Assembly: GCA_022818135.1 (NCBI GenBank)
Contig: JAFMSR010000018.1
Coordinates: 3,372,331 to 3,436,330, forward strand
Length of the DNA stretch: 64,000 bases
Origin: Saxidomus purpurata
Lineage: Eukaryota > Mollusca > Bivalvia > Venerida > Veneridae
Reading direction: 5' to 3'
Made by a program: the position numbers and the translations under genes. The number at the start of each line of letters is the position of its first letter. Position 1 is the stretch's first letter. The notes beneath the pieces are model-generated. The model was given only the letters and a program-made list of their open reading frames with translations. It had not been told where the DNA came from and did no database searches. Below, piece by piece: positions 47,462 to 57,956 of the stretch.

Positions 47462-48997
47462 GTTAAAATAGACGGCGGAGGGGACACATGTAACAAAAAA
47501 CATGTCGGCAAGGGCCAGAGGGGGCTGTGTGATGGGGTATATGTAAAGGGGACCGTAGAAGGGGTTGACTTACTGTTTGCAGCAGACACGGGTGCTGCCA
47601 GGACGGTGCTCTCGTCAAGGGTGTATGAAGCTATGGATCGTAACGATAGGCCGAAGTTAGGGAGATCTGGTAACCTCCGCGGGGCCAATGGGTCACCAAT
47701 AACAGAGTTGGGGAAAGCCGAGTTTAATTTGAAGCTTGGACCTTATGAATTGGTGCACGAGGTAGTAGTGGCCAACATTGAAGACGAAGCTCTTTTAGGG
47801 TTTGATGTTTTAATGGGAGGTGAAAAGGGACCAGCTGATATTCTATTGAGTAAAGGTGTTATTATGTTGGATAGTGTAGAGATACCGTGCCAGCAAGTGG
47901 GTAGGGATAGTAGGTCCAGGAGAGTGACAGTGGCTGACGATGTGTTGGTGCCTGGTATGGCAGAGGCTGTTGTGGATGTATTTGTAGAAAGGATTGAGAG
48001 TGACGATTTAGTGAGAAAGAATGAGTACGTGGTCGAATCAAATGAAAATTTTAAGGAGAATTATAGCTTGGTAATGGCGTCCACTCTGGTGGATGTTAAC
48101 AATGGTCCGACGTGCAAGGTGCGGGTATTGAACCCCTTACCTGTTGATGTGACTTTGAGGCAGGATGCATGTATTGGTATGGCTGAAAGAATCGAGACGA
48201 TAGTGAGTGTGTTGGCCGAGAAAGAGTATGAGTCTGAAGAAGACAACATGTGCAAAGTCAGGCGGGTTACGCCGATGGACAGGGCTAGGTGTGGCGAAAT
48301 CGGGAGTAAAGCGAATGCTGTAAGAGGTGGTGTGCCAGAACACTTGCAAGGCCTATATGAGAAGTCGACAGTCGGTAAGAACGATTATGAGAAGGAAAGG
48401 GTAGCAGAGCTTTTAGCTAAGTATGGTGGCACGTTCTCGAAAAATGAGTGGGACATTGGCCTTACGGACATGGCCGAGCATGCGATTGACACGGGACCTG
48501 CTGCACCAATTAAACAGAGGCCACGACGGGTACCGATGGCGTTTGCTGCTGAAGAGAAAGCCGCGATAGAGGATCTACTGAAGAAGGGGGTAATTCAAAA
48601 GAGCACATCGCCTTGGGCGAGCCCCATCGTGTTTGTTCGTAAGAAATCGTGTGTGGCCACTGGCTCTTATTATAGGCGCTTCATTAGAGACTTTGCAAAG
48701 ATTGCCAAGCCTTTAATGAAGCTGACTAAGAAAGACGCGATTTTTCAATGGACCTCTGAGTGTCAGACGGCATTTGAGACCCTGAAAAAGAAGCTAACGA
48801 GTACCGATGTCATGGGTTGCCCATTGAATGAAGGTGGTGAGTTCTACCTGGACGTAGATGCATCAGGGGTGGGGATAGGAGGCATCTTGTCTCAGGTCCA
48901 ATCAGGTCGCGAAAGGGTTATCGCGTACGCAAGCAGGTCCCTTAACAAGGCTGAGCGAAATTATTGTATAACGGAGAAAGAGCTCCGCGGTCGTTGA
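47402..48997 (+). pseudogene. pol: Pol part 1: protease, RT remnant, start of RNase H (RT core deleted)
   Basis: Reached from gag by -1 frameshift. The protease has its active-site Asp in FAADTGAART (about 47,577). A linker follows, then the RT N-terminal flank (AIEDLLKKGVIQKSTSPWAS PIVFVRKK, up to about 48,640). The next residues, GSYYRRFIRDFAKIAKPLMK from about 48,662, are from the connection region after the RT palm. The entire RT core of roughly 200 residues, including the metal-binding YxDD box, is therefore missing, although the frame is kept. RNase H begins at YLDVDASGVGIGG. The frame stops at 48,997 just after TEKEL, at a break near 48,985. The part cannot provide reverse transcription. 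Confidence 0.88.
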
Positions 48998-49701
48998 TTT
49001 CATTCAATATTTCAGGCAGTACTTGTTGGGAAGGAGATTCACGGTGCGTAGTGATCACCAAGCCCTGGTGTGGTTATTCAGTCTCAAAGAGCCGAGTGGG
49101 AAAATCGCGCGTTGGATTGAAATACTTGCGGCGTACAACTTTGCAATACAGTACCGTCCAGGGAGACTCGAGCCACACTGCGATGCACTATCTAGGTGTG
49201 AAGACCCGAGGTCTTGTGACTGTAGCGACGTCGACACTAGTGAGCCATTGAAATGCGGCCCCTGCAAAAAGTGTCAGAGACGTGCAGAGTTGATGGCGCT
49301 GACATGGCAACAAGAAGATCTAGAAGGGGTGCATGTGGACCAGGAGCCTGAAACCCAAAAGTGCGAACCAGACTGTATGCAAGTAAGAGTGACCACCGAT
49401 AAGATCACGAACGTCAAGCCATGGTCGGAAGCAGTAACTGCTGAAGAGATTATCAGCTCGCAGGAGGCCGACCCAGATATCGCTTGTGTAATCAAAGCGC
49501 TGAAAGCCGGTACAAAACCTGAGATTTCAAAGCTTGACAGTGAAAGCCCTGCAGCGAGACACTATATGATACTTTGGGATTCCTTGGTCCTGCAAGATGG
49601 TGTTTTATGCAGGAGGTTCCAAAAACAAAATGGCACCGATAGTTACATCCAAATGGTAGTGCCACACACCATGAAGGGACAGATCTTGAAGCAAGCAAGC
49701 C
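48987..49701 (+). pseudogene. pol: Pol part 2: end of RNase H and linker to integrase (frame +1)
   Basis: Reading shifts by one base at CTCCGCGG (48,983-48,990) and continues AVVDFIQYFRQYLLGRRFTV. RSDHQALVWL and the rest of RNase H follow, then a linker with several Cys (CGPCKKCQRR), and the integrase lead-in VVPHTMKGQILKQA. The first zinc-binding His, expected right after KQA, is absent. A second frame break lies at about 49,695-49,702. The shift and the lost residues together point to a small deletion. Confidence 0.82.
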
Positions 49702-50784
49702 GGTCACTTGGGTGTCAAGAAAATGAAGTACAAGGTATTACAAAATTATTATTGGTTCCAGCTGAAAGACGATGTTGAGCTCCACGTTCGGTCCTGCGAC
49801 ATCTGTGCCGCAAATGCAGATCCAAGGAAAGCGCCGAAGGCTCCAATGGGACACTTGCCAAGTGGTGCGCCATGGGACACATTGGCAATCGACTACATGG
49901 GTCCACTTCCAATTACCAAAAATGGTAACAAATACATCATGGTGCTTACCGACCACTTTACGACATATGCCGAAGCACTTCCGGTTCCTTCTCAGCATGC
50001 AGAGATCTGTGCATTGAAGGTAGCGAACGAATTCGTTGCACGATGGGGCTGTCCTCTCTCAATCCACACCGATTTAGGTATGACCTTTGAAGGGAAGCTG
50101 TTCCAGGAGTTGTGTAAAATTTTGGATGTGCGGAAGACTCGGACCACGCCCAGGAACCCAAAAGCTAATGGTCAATGTGAAAGATTTAACCGTAACCTTA
50201 TTAAAATGATAAAGGCCTTTCTAATTGACCAAAACGAATGGGACCGCTATCTTGGTTGCTTGGCTGGAGCCTATAGAGCGTCACCACACGAGTCGACAAA
50301 ATTGACGCCTAACATGATGTGTCTGGGAAGGGAGGTGAGAATGCCAGCAGACCTGGTCCATGGGTATGCCATGGGCAAGGAACCAACCATGGAGGTCGAG
50401 CATGTGCAAAATATAAGAGACAATATGCGCAAGGCTCATGAAGTAGCACGCCAACACCTTAAAACTAATGCGAAAAGAAGCAAGGACCGCTACGATTTAA
50501 GGTCTGCCTTCACTACGTACACAGTTGGAGACGTGGTGTGGCTACTTCATGAAGCCAGAAAGGTTGGCATTGCTCCGAAGCTGGAGAAACGGTTTGATGG
50601 ACCGTATGTGATCGTGCAGAAGCTATCTCCAATAACATTCAGAATCCAGACCGATCGCAGTGGCGAACAGAGGATGGCACACCATGATAAGCTAAAGGTG
50701 TACGAAGGCAATTCAGAGCCGAGTTGGGTGAAGAGATTGGCAAGAAAACTTAGACAGACAGGGGGGACAAATAGTAGTCGATAA
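49702..50784 (+). CDS. pol: Pol part 3: integrase core and C-terminal GPY domain
   Basis: The frame opens at GHLGVKK (second zinc His), then CDIC supplies the two zinc Cys. The catalytic triad is complete: D in LAIDYMG, D in HTDLG and E in ANGQCERFN, with 35 residues between the second D and E. The C-terminal region has KLEKRFDGPYVIVQKLSPIT, the GPY/F motif, and no chromodomain. Integrase inserts the cDNA into host DNA. Here the catalytic core is intact, but the N-terminal finger has lost one ligand, and the segment is out of frame with the rest of pol. Confidence 0.88.
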   Translation, partial: GHLGVKKMKYKVLQNYYWFQLKDDVELHVRSCDICAANADPRKAPKAPMGHLPSGAPWDTLAIDYMGPLPITKNGNKYIMVLTDHFTTYAEALPVPSQHAEICALKVANEFVARWGCPLSIHTDLGMTFEGKLFQELCKILDVRKTRTTPRNPKANGQCERFNRNLIKMIKAFLIDQNEWDRYLGCLAGAYRASPHESTKLTPNMMCLGREVRMPADLVHGYAMGKEPTMEVEHVQNIRDNMRKAHEVARQHLKTNAKRSKDRYDLRSAFTTYTVGDVVWLLHEARKVGIAPKLEKRFDGPYVIVQKLSPITFRIQTDRSGEQRMAHHDKLKVYEGNSEPSWVKRLARKLRQTGGTNSSR

Positions 50785-50989
50785 ATTGAAAGTCTTATAG
50801 ATGTAGCAATCTCAGGGTCATACAGATGTATATAGTTTTTCTTCTAATCAAGCTAGGCGGAGGTTCTTGAAAATCTAAGTCACAGATTAGGGCTCATTAA
50901 CAAGGTTCTGTACGGTAAAGACACCGGTCGTTGACTTATAGCACATTTGGAGATTGCTCTTTAGTAAACATTATTTTCGTGTATTACAG
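50785..50989 (+). other. Noncoding spacer between pol and the third ORF
   Basis: It ends in a splice acceptor, CGTGTATTACAG at 50,978-50,989, six bases before the ATG of the third ORF. This suggests a spliced subgenomic transcript. The matching upstream donor was not identified. Confidence 0.5.
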
Positions 50990-50995
50990 GCTATC

Positions 50996-52844
50996 ATGGA
51001 TGCCAGAAGGCCAAAAAGGAGAATGTATGCTTGCCTGCACTGTGAGAGGGTGCAGAAGTTCCACATTTCGGAGCGTTATCGGATGACAGCACATGTCTAT
51101 CGCAACCACATGGCCTTGGACCAAGCTCCGTTTTTCTGTATGCTGTGCCAATTCCGGTGCATGACGATGGGGGCTTTGGAAAAGCATGCGACACAGCCGA
51201 AGCATGTTTCGGACGCTCGGGCGAGGGGTGGTGAGCCAAGGCGCTTCTTGGGGCAGAACTTCAACCCGAAAGTGGTAATGGAGCATGCAGACTTCCGTCT
51301 GGCAACAGATGAAGAAAGTCTCAGGAGGGGAAACGTACTACCTGATGACAGTCAGTTTGATGAGGAGGAGGCTGATAGTGGGGAGGCTGGAACGGAACTC
51401 ATTAACATCCAGGTACTAATGACTGATATCTTTGTATCTTCCATGGTGGTCAGGGTAATAAATAAGGCTTTTAGCCGGTTTGTTTTGTAGACAGGTTTCA
51501 ATATCAAATTTACATTATTCCTTTATCACGGCTGTGAAGCGACTGGTATTAGTCATATTGGAACACGCCTAATTCTTATCCGTATTCATGACTTGTCTGG
51601 TAGGAGGAGTTGAGAGTCTTAGTGTCGTCGCTTATCTATAGCATTGTATATCTCCGTCAAACGATTGCAGGTCTTTCAATTCAAAATATCTGACTCATAT
51701 TCCATATTTGTTCAATGTTTCCCATGACGTTTTGCCTATAAACAAGACCCTGAGATGTGTTCAGCTTAACAGAAGGGATGTCTCGCCATAACAAAAAATC
51801 CAGTAAGTAAATTCTGAATAATACCTGGTGGTAAAACTAACATTTTGTCACCTTCAGGTCACACCACAGATGTTGGCGGAATTGGTTGCAGGGAAAGTAA
51901 CAGGACAACCAGAATACACACCAACACCAAAGATCGCCAATCAGTATGATCCAGCTATGCCAAGCTACTCTGGACAGCTAGGTTACACCTTCCCGCAAAC
52001 CACGGTGGCGACCCTTAGGAGGCCGGTTAGCGCCATTGACTCAGTTGCTAGCTTTGCACCGCTTGACATGAGGACTAGCCCGAAGGTCGCACCTTCTGCA
52101 ACCTCAACTGTCGTGGCTCCGCCGTTCGTCGCTGCACCAGTGCATGTGTCAGCCAGCTTGGGATATGTAGCACCTACCAATTTGTTCAACACAGTAGCAG
52201 TAGACCAGGGTTTGTCGGGCGATACCTATATGCCATCGTTCGGTGATAATCTTATAAGTACTGGGTTGGATTCAGCACCGAGCACTCCACCTACCACCGT
52301 TCCAGGCGTAGCAACGAAGAATCCAGCACCACAAGCTAATACATGTGCACTTAACACCCCTGTTACTTCCAGGACGCCTCTTGATTTTACCGGGACACCT
52401 GAGGTAGAGGACATAAAAGAACAGCTCCTTGGTAGAGATGAAGTCAGTCAGTCGTTCTCTCCAATTCCATCTAAGTGCGACAAGGCAGCCCAGACAAAGG
52501 TGTCCCATACAAAAACGGATTTGACGCCTACTGCGGCATCTATGGCGATCACACACCTGGATGAAACACTGAGGGTAGCACTAGAGAAGATCTATTCAGC
52601 CGTGGAGAGGAACAGCCGGATGATAGAAGAGGTCAACAAGGCGGTTGGGACCCTCACAGACTCTTTAAGTCGCATAGAGCGATCTGTTGACCATGCAGCT
52701 ACCAGACGAAACTTACAGGATCGGAGGGGGGCTGGTGATGAGACGTTCGAGAAGAGGCCCCGACTGGATAGCAAAGAGAATCAGCCACCTAGGATATCTT
52801 CAGTGGTCAAGGACCCGAAACTAACCAGGAGATCTGGAAAGTGA
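50996..52844 (+). CDS. Third retrotransposon ORF: two C2H2 fingers and C-terminal coiled coil, two exons
   Basis: Coding exons at 50,996-51,412 and 51,858-52,844 join in phase 0 across a 445-bp GT/AG intron (CAG/GTACTA ... CTTCAG) to give 467 residues. The start is MDARRPKRRMYACLHC. Finger 1 is C-x2-C-x16-H-x4-H (CLHC...HVYRNH). Finger 2 is C-x2-C-x12-H-x5-H (CMLC...HATQPKH). An acidic stretch follows. Exon 2 is a Pro/Thr/Ala-rich linker and then a heptad-like helix (LDETLRVALEKIYSAVE ... MIEEVNKAVGTLTDSLSRIE), and it ends in a basic tail (KRPRLD). It sits where retroviruses carry env, but no signal peptide or membrane helix is visible, so it is not an envelope. A nuclear or RNA/DNA-binding accessory role is the likeliest reading. 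No named family was recognised. Confidence 0.72.
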
Positions 52845-53377
52845 ACCGTCAACACCTTGTTTCTGCATGTTACCGTTCGATGACCTGAGCCATGCGAAGA
52901 GGTAAACCACACACCATCGACCTGGAACATTGTGAATTATAACAAATTAAGTGAAATTTACTGAAAATTTTAAACTGTTTAAACTGGAAAATTCAAACTG
53001 TGATGGACATTCATAATTATTTTCGATCATAGTACGACGATTGAATACAAGTGTTATTTACTAGGATGAAATGTGACATTTTAGTGATACTTAAATAGTG
53101 ATGGTGCTAACCTAGCACCTTTTATATTTCTAATGAATTAGCCTTTGATATCTAGTCATTGTTATTGTTTACTGTTATGCTTGGAACAATATTTAACGTA
53201 TGTTGTGCCTATGCAATGTATATAACTTAGGTATTATAAACTTATTTATCAATGAGTGTTTAAAATAGTTGCTGTAAAGTTACAGACAGTTGTTGAATTC
53301 TTTACCTCTTTAAAGGTTGTTTGCCTTAATTTTAGGAATGCAGCAACAGGAGTTGCTTCGTGTGAAGACGGGGGTGA
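52845..53377 (+). other. 3' untranslated part of the retrotransposon and purine-rich tract
   Basis: There is no open frame of note. The GAAGACGGGGGTGA tract directly before the 3' LTR (53,364-53,377) is the probable polypurine primer site for plus-strand synthesis, though it is short and interrupted. Confidence 0.55.
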
Positions 53378-55076
53378 TGTAATGCCCCGGCATTACTGAA
53401 ATTTCATAAGTATTTATCTTTGCGCTTGTTTCTGGGTTGTCTCCCTTAAATTTTTTGTGATCTTTATTTTGCAGCTTTCTCTGGTGAACCACATAAATTT
53501 CAACAGTTGCACTGAGGTATTATTCAGCTCAACTTGCCTTATTCATGCGTTACACCAGGAATTCTCCAGAAACCTCCGTGTCACACAAGCACTCCATTTC
53601 AGATGTAAACAAACGTTGTAATCCAATCATTCATTGTCTGTATATAATTATACACCGTGCTTTAAATGCCAAATCCAGTTTGAATCACTTATATAAGTTA
53701 GTGTCCGTATTTGTGCCAAGTAACTTCCATTAACTTTATGTAAAACATTGTATTTTTATAGTTTCAGTCAGAAACACGTTTACTTTGACATGTGAGCGGC
53801 CATGTTTTATTTTCCATATCCGGTCGTTGCTACGGGCGACATTCTAATACCGGTGCACTGTGTGATTGTTGGCACTTCGTAAATCTATTTATTTAATGCT
53901 CTTGTTACACTATGGCTCACTTTATAAACCCTAGAAAGCGGTCGTATCAGGTGTTTATTTAGTAAAAAGTTAATTGTGTGTCTTTTTAGTGTATAATTGT
54001 CACAGTTGTTAACGTTTTTCTTATTTGCGCACTTGCTGCAGCAGAGGACGCATTCTTGCTGCATTTTGGTTGCAGTGCAACTGATGCTGTGCTGGCGTCG
54101 CCCAAGGTGTGTATTTGCAGTTTCATAGTGCAAACGCATCACAAATGCGACATCAGTGCAATATCTTACTGCATGCTACCTCTGTGGCACTCGCGTTAGT
54201 ATAAATACCCGGCGTCCGCTGCATTCAAGGACTTCAGGCTTTATTTTTATCAGAAACGTTTCACGCACTCTAAGACATAGGTAGATCTTTTTTTCTCTTA
54301 CTAAGCTCTATTGTTAGTAGAATTTTTGAGTCACTGTGACGATTAGACACTGTAATAAATTGCTGATCGTAAAAGCTGTATTTTAAATAGATGCGATAGA
54401 CGCTATTTTTGCAATTTTTCATGTAATTTCACGTTCTTGTGAAAGCTAAGTAAGGTTAAGATTTCTTCTTATTATCGTATTTGTTTTATCAAAGACTGGT
54501 ACAGAGTAGATGTACTGTTGAATAATTTAAGGGTTTCTCTATTTTCAAGAACCTCACATTTCATTAGACGCTAGATTTATTAGCATGTATTGATACCAGT
54601 ACATTAAGAATTCTTGTTATAAATACGAGTATTGATGATTAAATGAGTTTATATTAATTAAACTTATTCAGGTAGAACTATAACGTCTTGCTTCTGTTTT
54701 TAGTAGTCAGTTAGGTATTCCGTAATTTCCCTAATCAAAAGGTCTGCCCCTCTCCCTTTTTTCTTAAAATCTGAAGTCCACTCTAACAAGCTTCGCCCAG
54801 GTGACTGCAGCACACTCTTGATGAGGGCAGCCTAAACCAGCAGCGTTATCACCCTTGTGAACCAGTTACGGAAGTGGAGGCGTCTAGTTGGAATATAATA
54901 TACACGGAGACTACAGGGCCCTGCTACCAAGACGACACTCCCATGAACCTTAAGTTGCAGAACTGAATTGCAGATCCCTGCTACTAAGACGACACTCCCC
55001 TGAACCCTAAGTTACAGAATTGAATTGCGGATCCCTGTTACTAAGGCTACACTCTCCCGAACGCTAGCGCGTAACA
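53378..55076 (+). repeat. 3' LTR, intact (1,699 bp)
   Basis: It begins TGTAATGCCCCGGCATTAC, has TATAAATA at 54,200-54,207, and ends CGCTAGCGCGTAACA. It matches the two pieces of the 5' LTR with about half a dozen substitutions and a few 1-3 base indels by eye. The two short frames conserved in both LTRs are treated as chance. Confidence 0.95.
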
Positions 55077-55714
55077 ATACTAAGGTTATTTGATTTAAAT
55101 TTTCAAAAAAGTGAAATTTTAGATTCCTCTGGTTGATTTTAATGATAAATAGAAGGCCGCAACCAGAAACCCAGATTCTCCGAAAGCCCTATTTTGTTTT
55201 TAAAAAAACAGGGCATACTTTTTCCCTGATCAAATTTATCAGAGCTGTTTTGCCCACTAGTCTACTGACTGAAGATTACAATCGAGAACATCAGGCTTGG
55301 TTTTAGCTGTTTCCTTAATGGCTGCACTACTTGTTTGTCTAAAACATGCAAAGTAAAATAAAAGAAAATTTACCTTTATTTCATTTTGGTCATGTACATT
55401 GTGATTGATAGACATGCAAAAACGTAACAACCTGTTTCAGAACAGCTAGAATTTCAGGTAAATGAGGTATTCTGATTGCATACCTGGCTACAAACAAGTA
55501 CTGCAGCTGCATGTGTCTGGGTGAAAACAAGTACGCAAACTTTCAAGTCCAGGCTTATTTTTTAGTACCTATTACTAGTAACCTTTTAATTACTTTTTTA
55601 GTATTTTCTGGACTTGAAACTACTTGCTTTGGGGGAACCGATAAGTTAACTTAATCTCTTGTATTCATGTGAAGTGAATTGGCCCTTGCAAGACTGTTGT
55701 ATGTTCTCCTGTTA
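55077..55714 (+). other. Probable original SIRT6 3' flank, displaced by the retrotransposon
   Basis: It starts with the duplicated target ATAC that also precedes the element at the SIRT6 stop codon. Before insertion this sequence would have followed SIRT6 directly, so it likely held the gene's 3'UTR. It is AT-rich and noncoding. Confidence 0.6.
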
Positions 55715-57956
55715 TTGTTTTTAGCTCACGTGGCACAAAGTGCCGGATCGCCATCCGTCCGTTGTACATCCGTCTGTCCACCATTTCCTTCAAACGACAT
55801 CTCCTCTGAAACCACTTGGCCAATGTTGATGAAACTTTGCAGGGATGTTCCTTGCATGAAGCTCTATCAAAGTTGTTCAAAGAATTCCATTCCATGCAGA
55901 ACTCTGGTTGCTATGGCAACAAATATAAAAAACTTAAAAAATCTTCTTCGCTGAAACTACAAGGCCTAAGGCTTAGATATTTGGCATGTAGCATTGTCTG
56001 GTGAACCTCTACCAAGATTGTTCAAAGTATGACCCCCGGGTCAAAATTGACCCCGCGTGGGTGGTCACTTAGTTTTGCATAGGCTTTATATAGGAAAAAC
56101 TTTAAAAATCTTCTTTGAAACTACAAGGCCTTGAGCTTAGATATTCGCTTGTAGCATTGTCTAGTGGACCTCTACCAAGATTGTTCAAATTATGACCCCT
56201 GGATCAAAATTGACCCCGCACAGATGGTCACTAAGTTTTGCATAGGCTTTATATAGGAAAAACTTTAAAATCTTCTTCTCTGAAACCACAAGGCCTAGAG
56301 CTTAGATATTTGGCATGTAGCATTTGCTTGTGGACCTCTAGCAAAATTGTTCAAATCATGACCCCTGGGTCAAGCCGGTGGGGGGGGGGTCACTTGGTTT
56401 TGCATAGGCTTATATAGGAAAAACTTAAATAATCTTCTTCCCTGAAACCACAAGGCCTAGAGATAAGATATTTGGCATGTAAAAATGCCTATTGGACTTC
56501 TACCAAGATTGTTCAAATCATGACCCCCAGGTCAAAATTAACCCTTCCCGGGAGGGGGGGGGGCATGGGAGAGGGAGGTAACTTGATTTCACATAGGCTT
56601 ATATAGGGAAAACTTAAAAAAACAAGAAGGCCGACAGGCAGAGAATAGATATTTGACCTCTACGAATTATGTTAGAATCATGAGCCTTGTATTATAGCCA
56701 ATGGTAGTCAGGTGAGCAATATAGGGCCATCATGGCCCTCTTGTTTGTTAATAAAATGCAAAGAAGGAAACAACTTAATTGTTTTACTATTATTTTACCA
56801 AACAATTTTAACAATGACAATAAAAACAAGAGGGCAAAGATGGCCCTATATCGCTCACCTTGGTACAAGTCCACTTGCCTGGTGGAAGATCACTAGATAA
56901 TGTTATATACCAAATAAGTTTTCCTATATACGCCTTTGTAAAACAAATGATTCCCCCCTCCCCCCGGGGCAAGGTCAATTTTGACCCCAGGGGCATAATT
57001 TGAACAAACTTTTTAAAGAGGTCTACTAGGCAATGCTACATGCCAAATATCTAAGCTCTAGGCCTTGTGGTTTCAGAGAAGAAGATTTTTAAAGTTTTTA
57101 CTATATAAGCCTATGTAAAACTAAGTGACCCCCGGTGCGGGGTCAATTTTGATCCAGGGCTCATAATTTGAACAATCTTGGTAGAGGTCCACTAGCCAAT
57201 GCTACATGCCAAATATCTAAGCTCTAGGCCTTGTGGTTTCAGAGAAGAAGATTTTTTAAGTTTTTACCATATATTCCTATGAAAACTAAGTAACCTTGGG
57301 GCGGGGTCAATTTTGACCCAGGGCTCATAATTTGAACAATATTGGTAGAGGTCCACTAGCCAATGCTACATGCCAAGTATCTAAGCTCTAGGCCTTGTGG
57401 TTTCAGAGAAGATTTTTTAAGTTTTCCTATATATTCCTATGCAAAACTAAGTCAATTTTGACCCGGGGGTCATAATTTGAACAATCTTGGTAGAGGTCTA
57501 CTAGACAATGCTACATGCCAAATATCTTAGCTCTAGGCCTTGTGGTTTCAGAGAAGAAGATTTTTAAAGTTTTCCCTATATATTCCTATGCAAAAACTAA
57601 GGGCCCACCCGCAGGGGTCAATTTTGACCCGGGGGTCATAATTTGAACAATCTTGGTAGAGGTCCACTAGACAATGCTACATGCCAAATATCTAAGCTCT
57701 AGGCCTTGTGGTTTCAGAGAAGAAGATTTTTAAAGTTTTTCCTATTTGTTGCCATAGCAACCAGAGTTCTGCATGGAATGGAATTCTTTGAACAATTTTG
57801 GTAGAGCTTCATGCAAGGAACATTCCTGCATAGTTTTATCAACATTGGCCTAGAGGTTTCAGAGGAGATGTCATTTGAATCAAAATGTTGACGGACGACG
57901 GACAATCATCGATCAGAAAAGCTCACCCTGGCATAGCCAGGTGAGCTAAAAACAAC
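55715..57956. mobile_element. Head-to-head pair of 1-kb interspersed elements (TTTTTAGCTCAC ends)
   Basis: Element A (55,715-56,750) starts TTTTTAGCTCACGTGGCACA and has four to five tandem units with TTTAAAAATCTTCTT, GAAACCACAAGGCCTAGAGC and TTGTTCAAAxxATGACCCC. It ends GGGCCATCATGGCCCTCTTG. Element B (about 56,826-57,956) is the same in reverse, beginning AACAAGAGGGC and ending GTGAGCTAAAAACAAC. They meet tail to tail with about 75 bases between, so the whole is a large inverted repeat. A related copy is at 25,225-26,090. No coding capacity. Confidence 0.75.

Larger units (their letters stand above)
40573..55076 (+). mobile_element. Ty3/Gypsy-type LTR retrotransposon, defective, with nested insertions
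   Basis: The element starts TGTAATGCCCC and ends GCGTAACA. The host ATAC is duplicated at 40,569-40,572 and 55,077-55,080 (AATAC if the last A is counted as target). In order: 5' LTR, split by nested elements; primer-binding site; gag; -1 frameshift signal; pol (protease, RT remnant, RNase H, integrase); a spliced third ORF; a purine-rich tract; the 3' LTR. The order protease-RT-RNase H-integrase and the D,D35E integrase with a GPY motif place it in Ty3/Gypsy. The copy cannot move by itself: the RT core is missing and pol has two frame breaks. LTRs differ by only a few substitutions and small indels by eye, so insertion was recent. SIRT6 lies in the same orientation just upstream. Confidence 0.92.

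Noticed and set aside
50996..52844. Retroviral envelope gene
   Set aside because: The position fits, but there is no signal peptide, fusion peptide or membrane anchor. Zinc fingers and a coiled coil are present instead.
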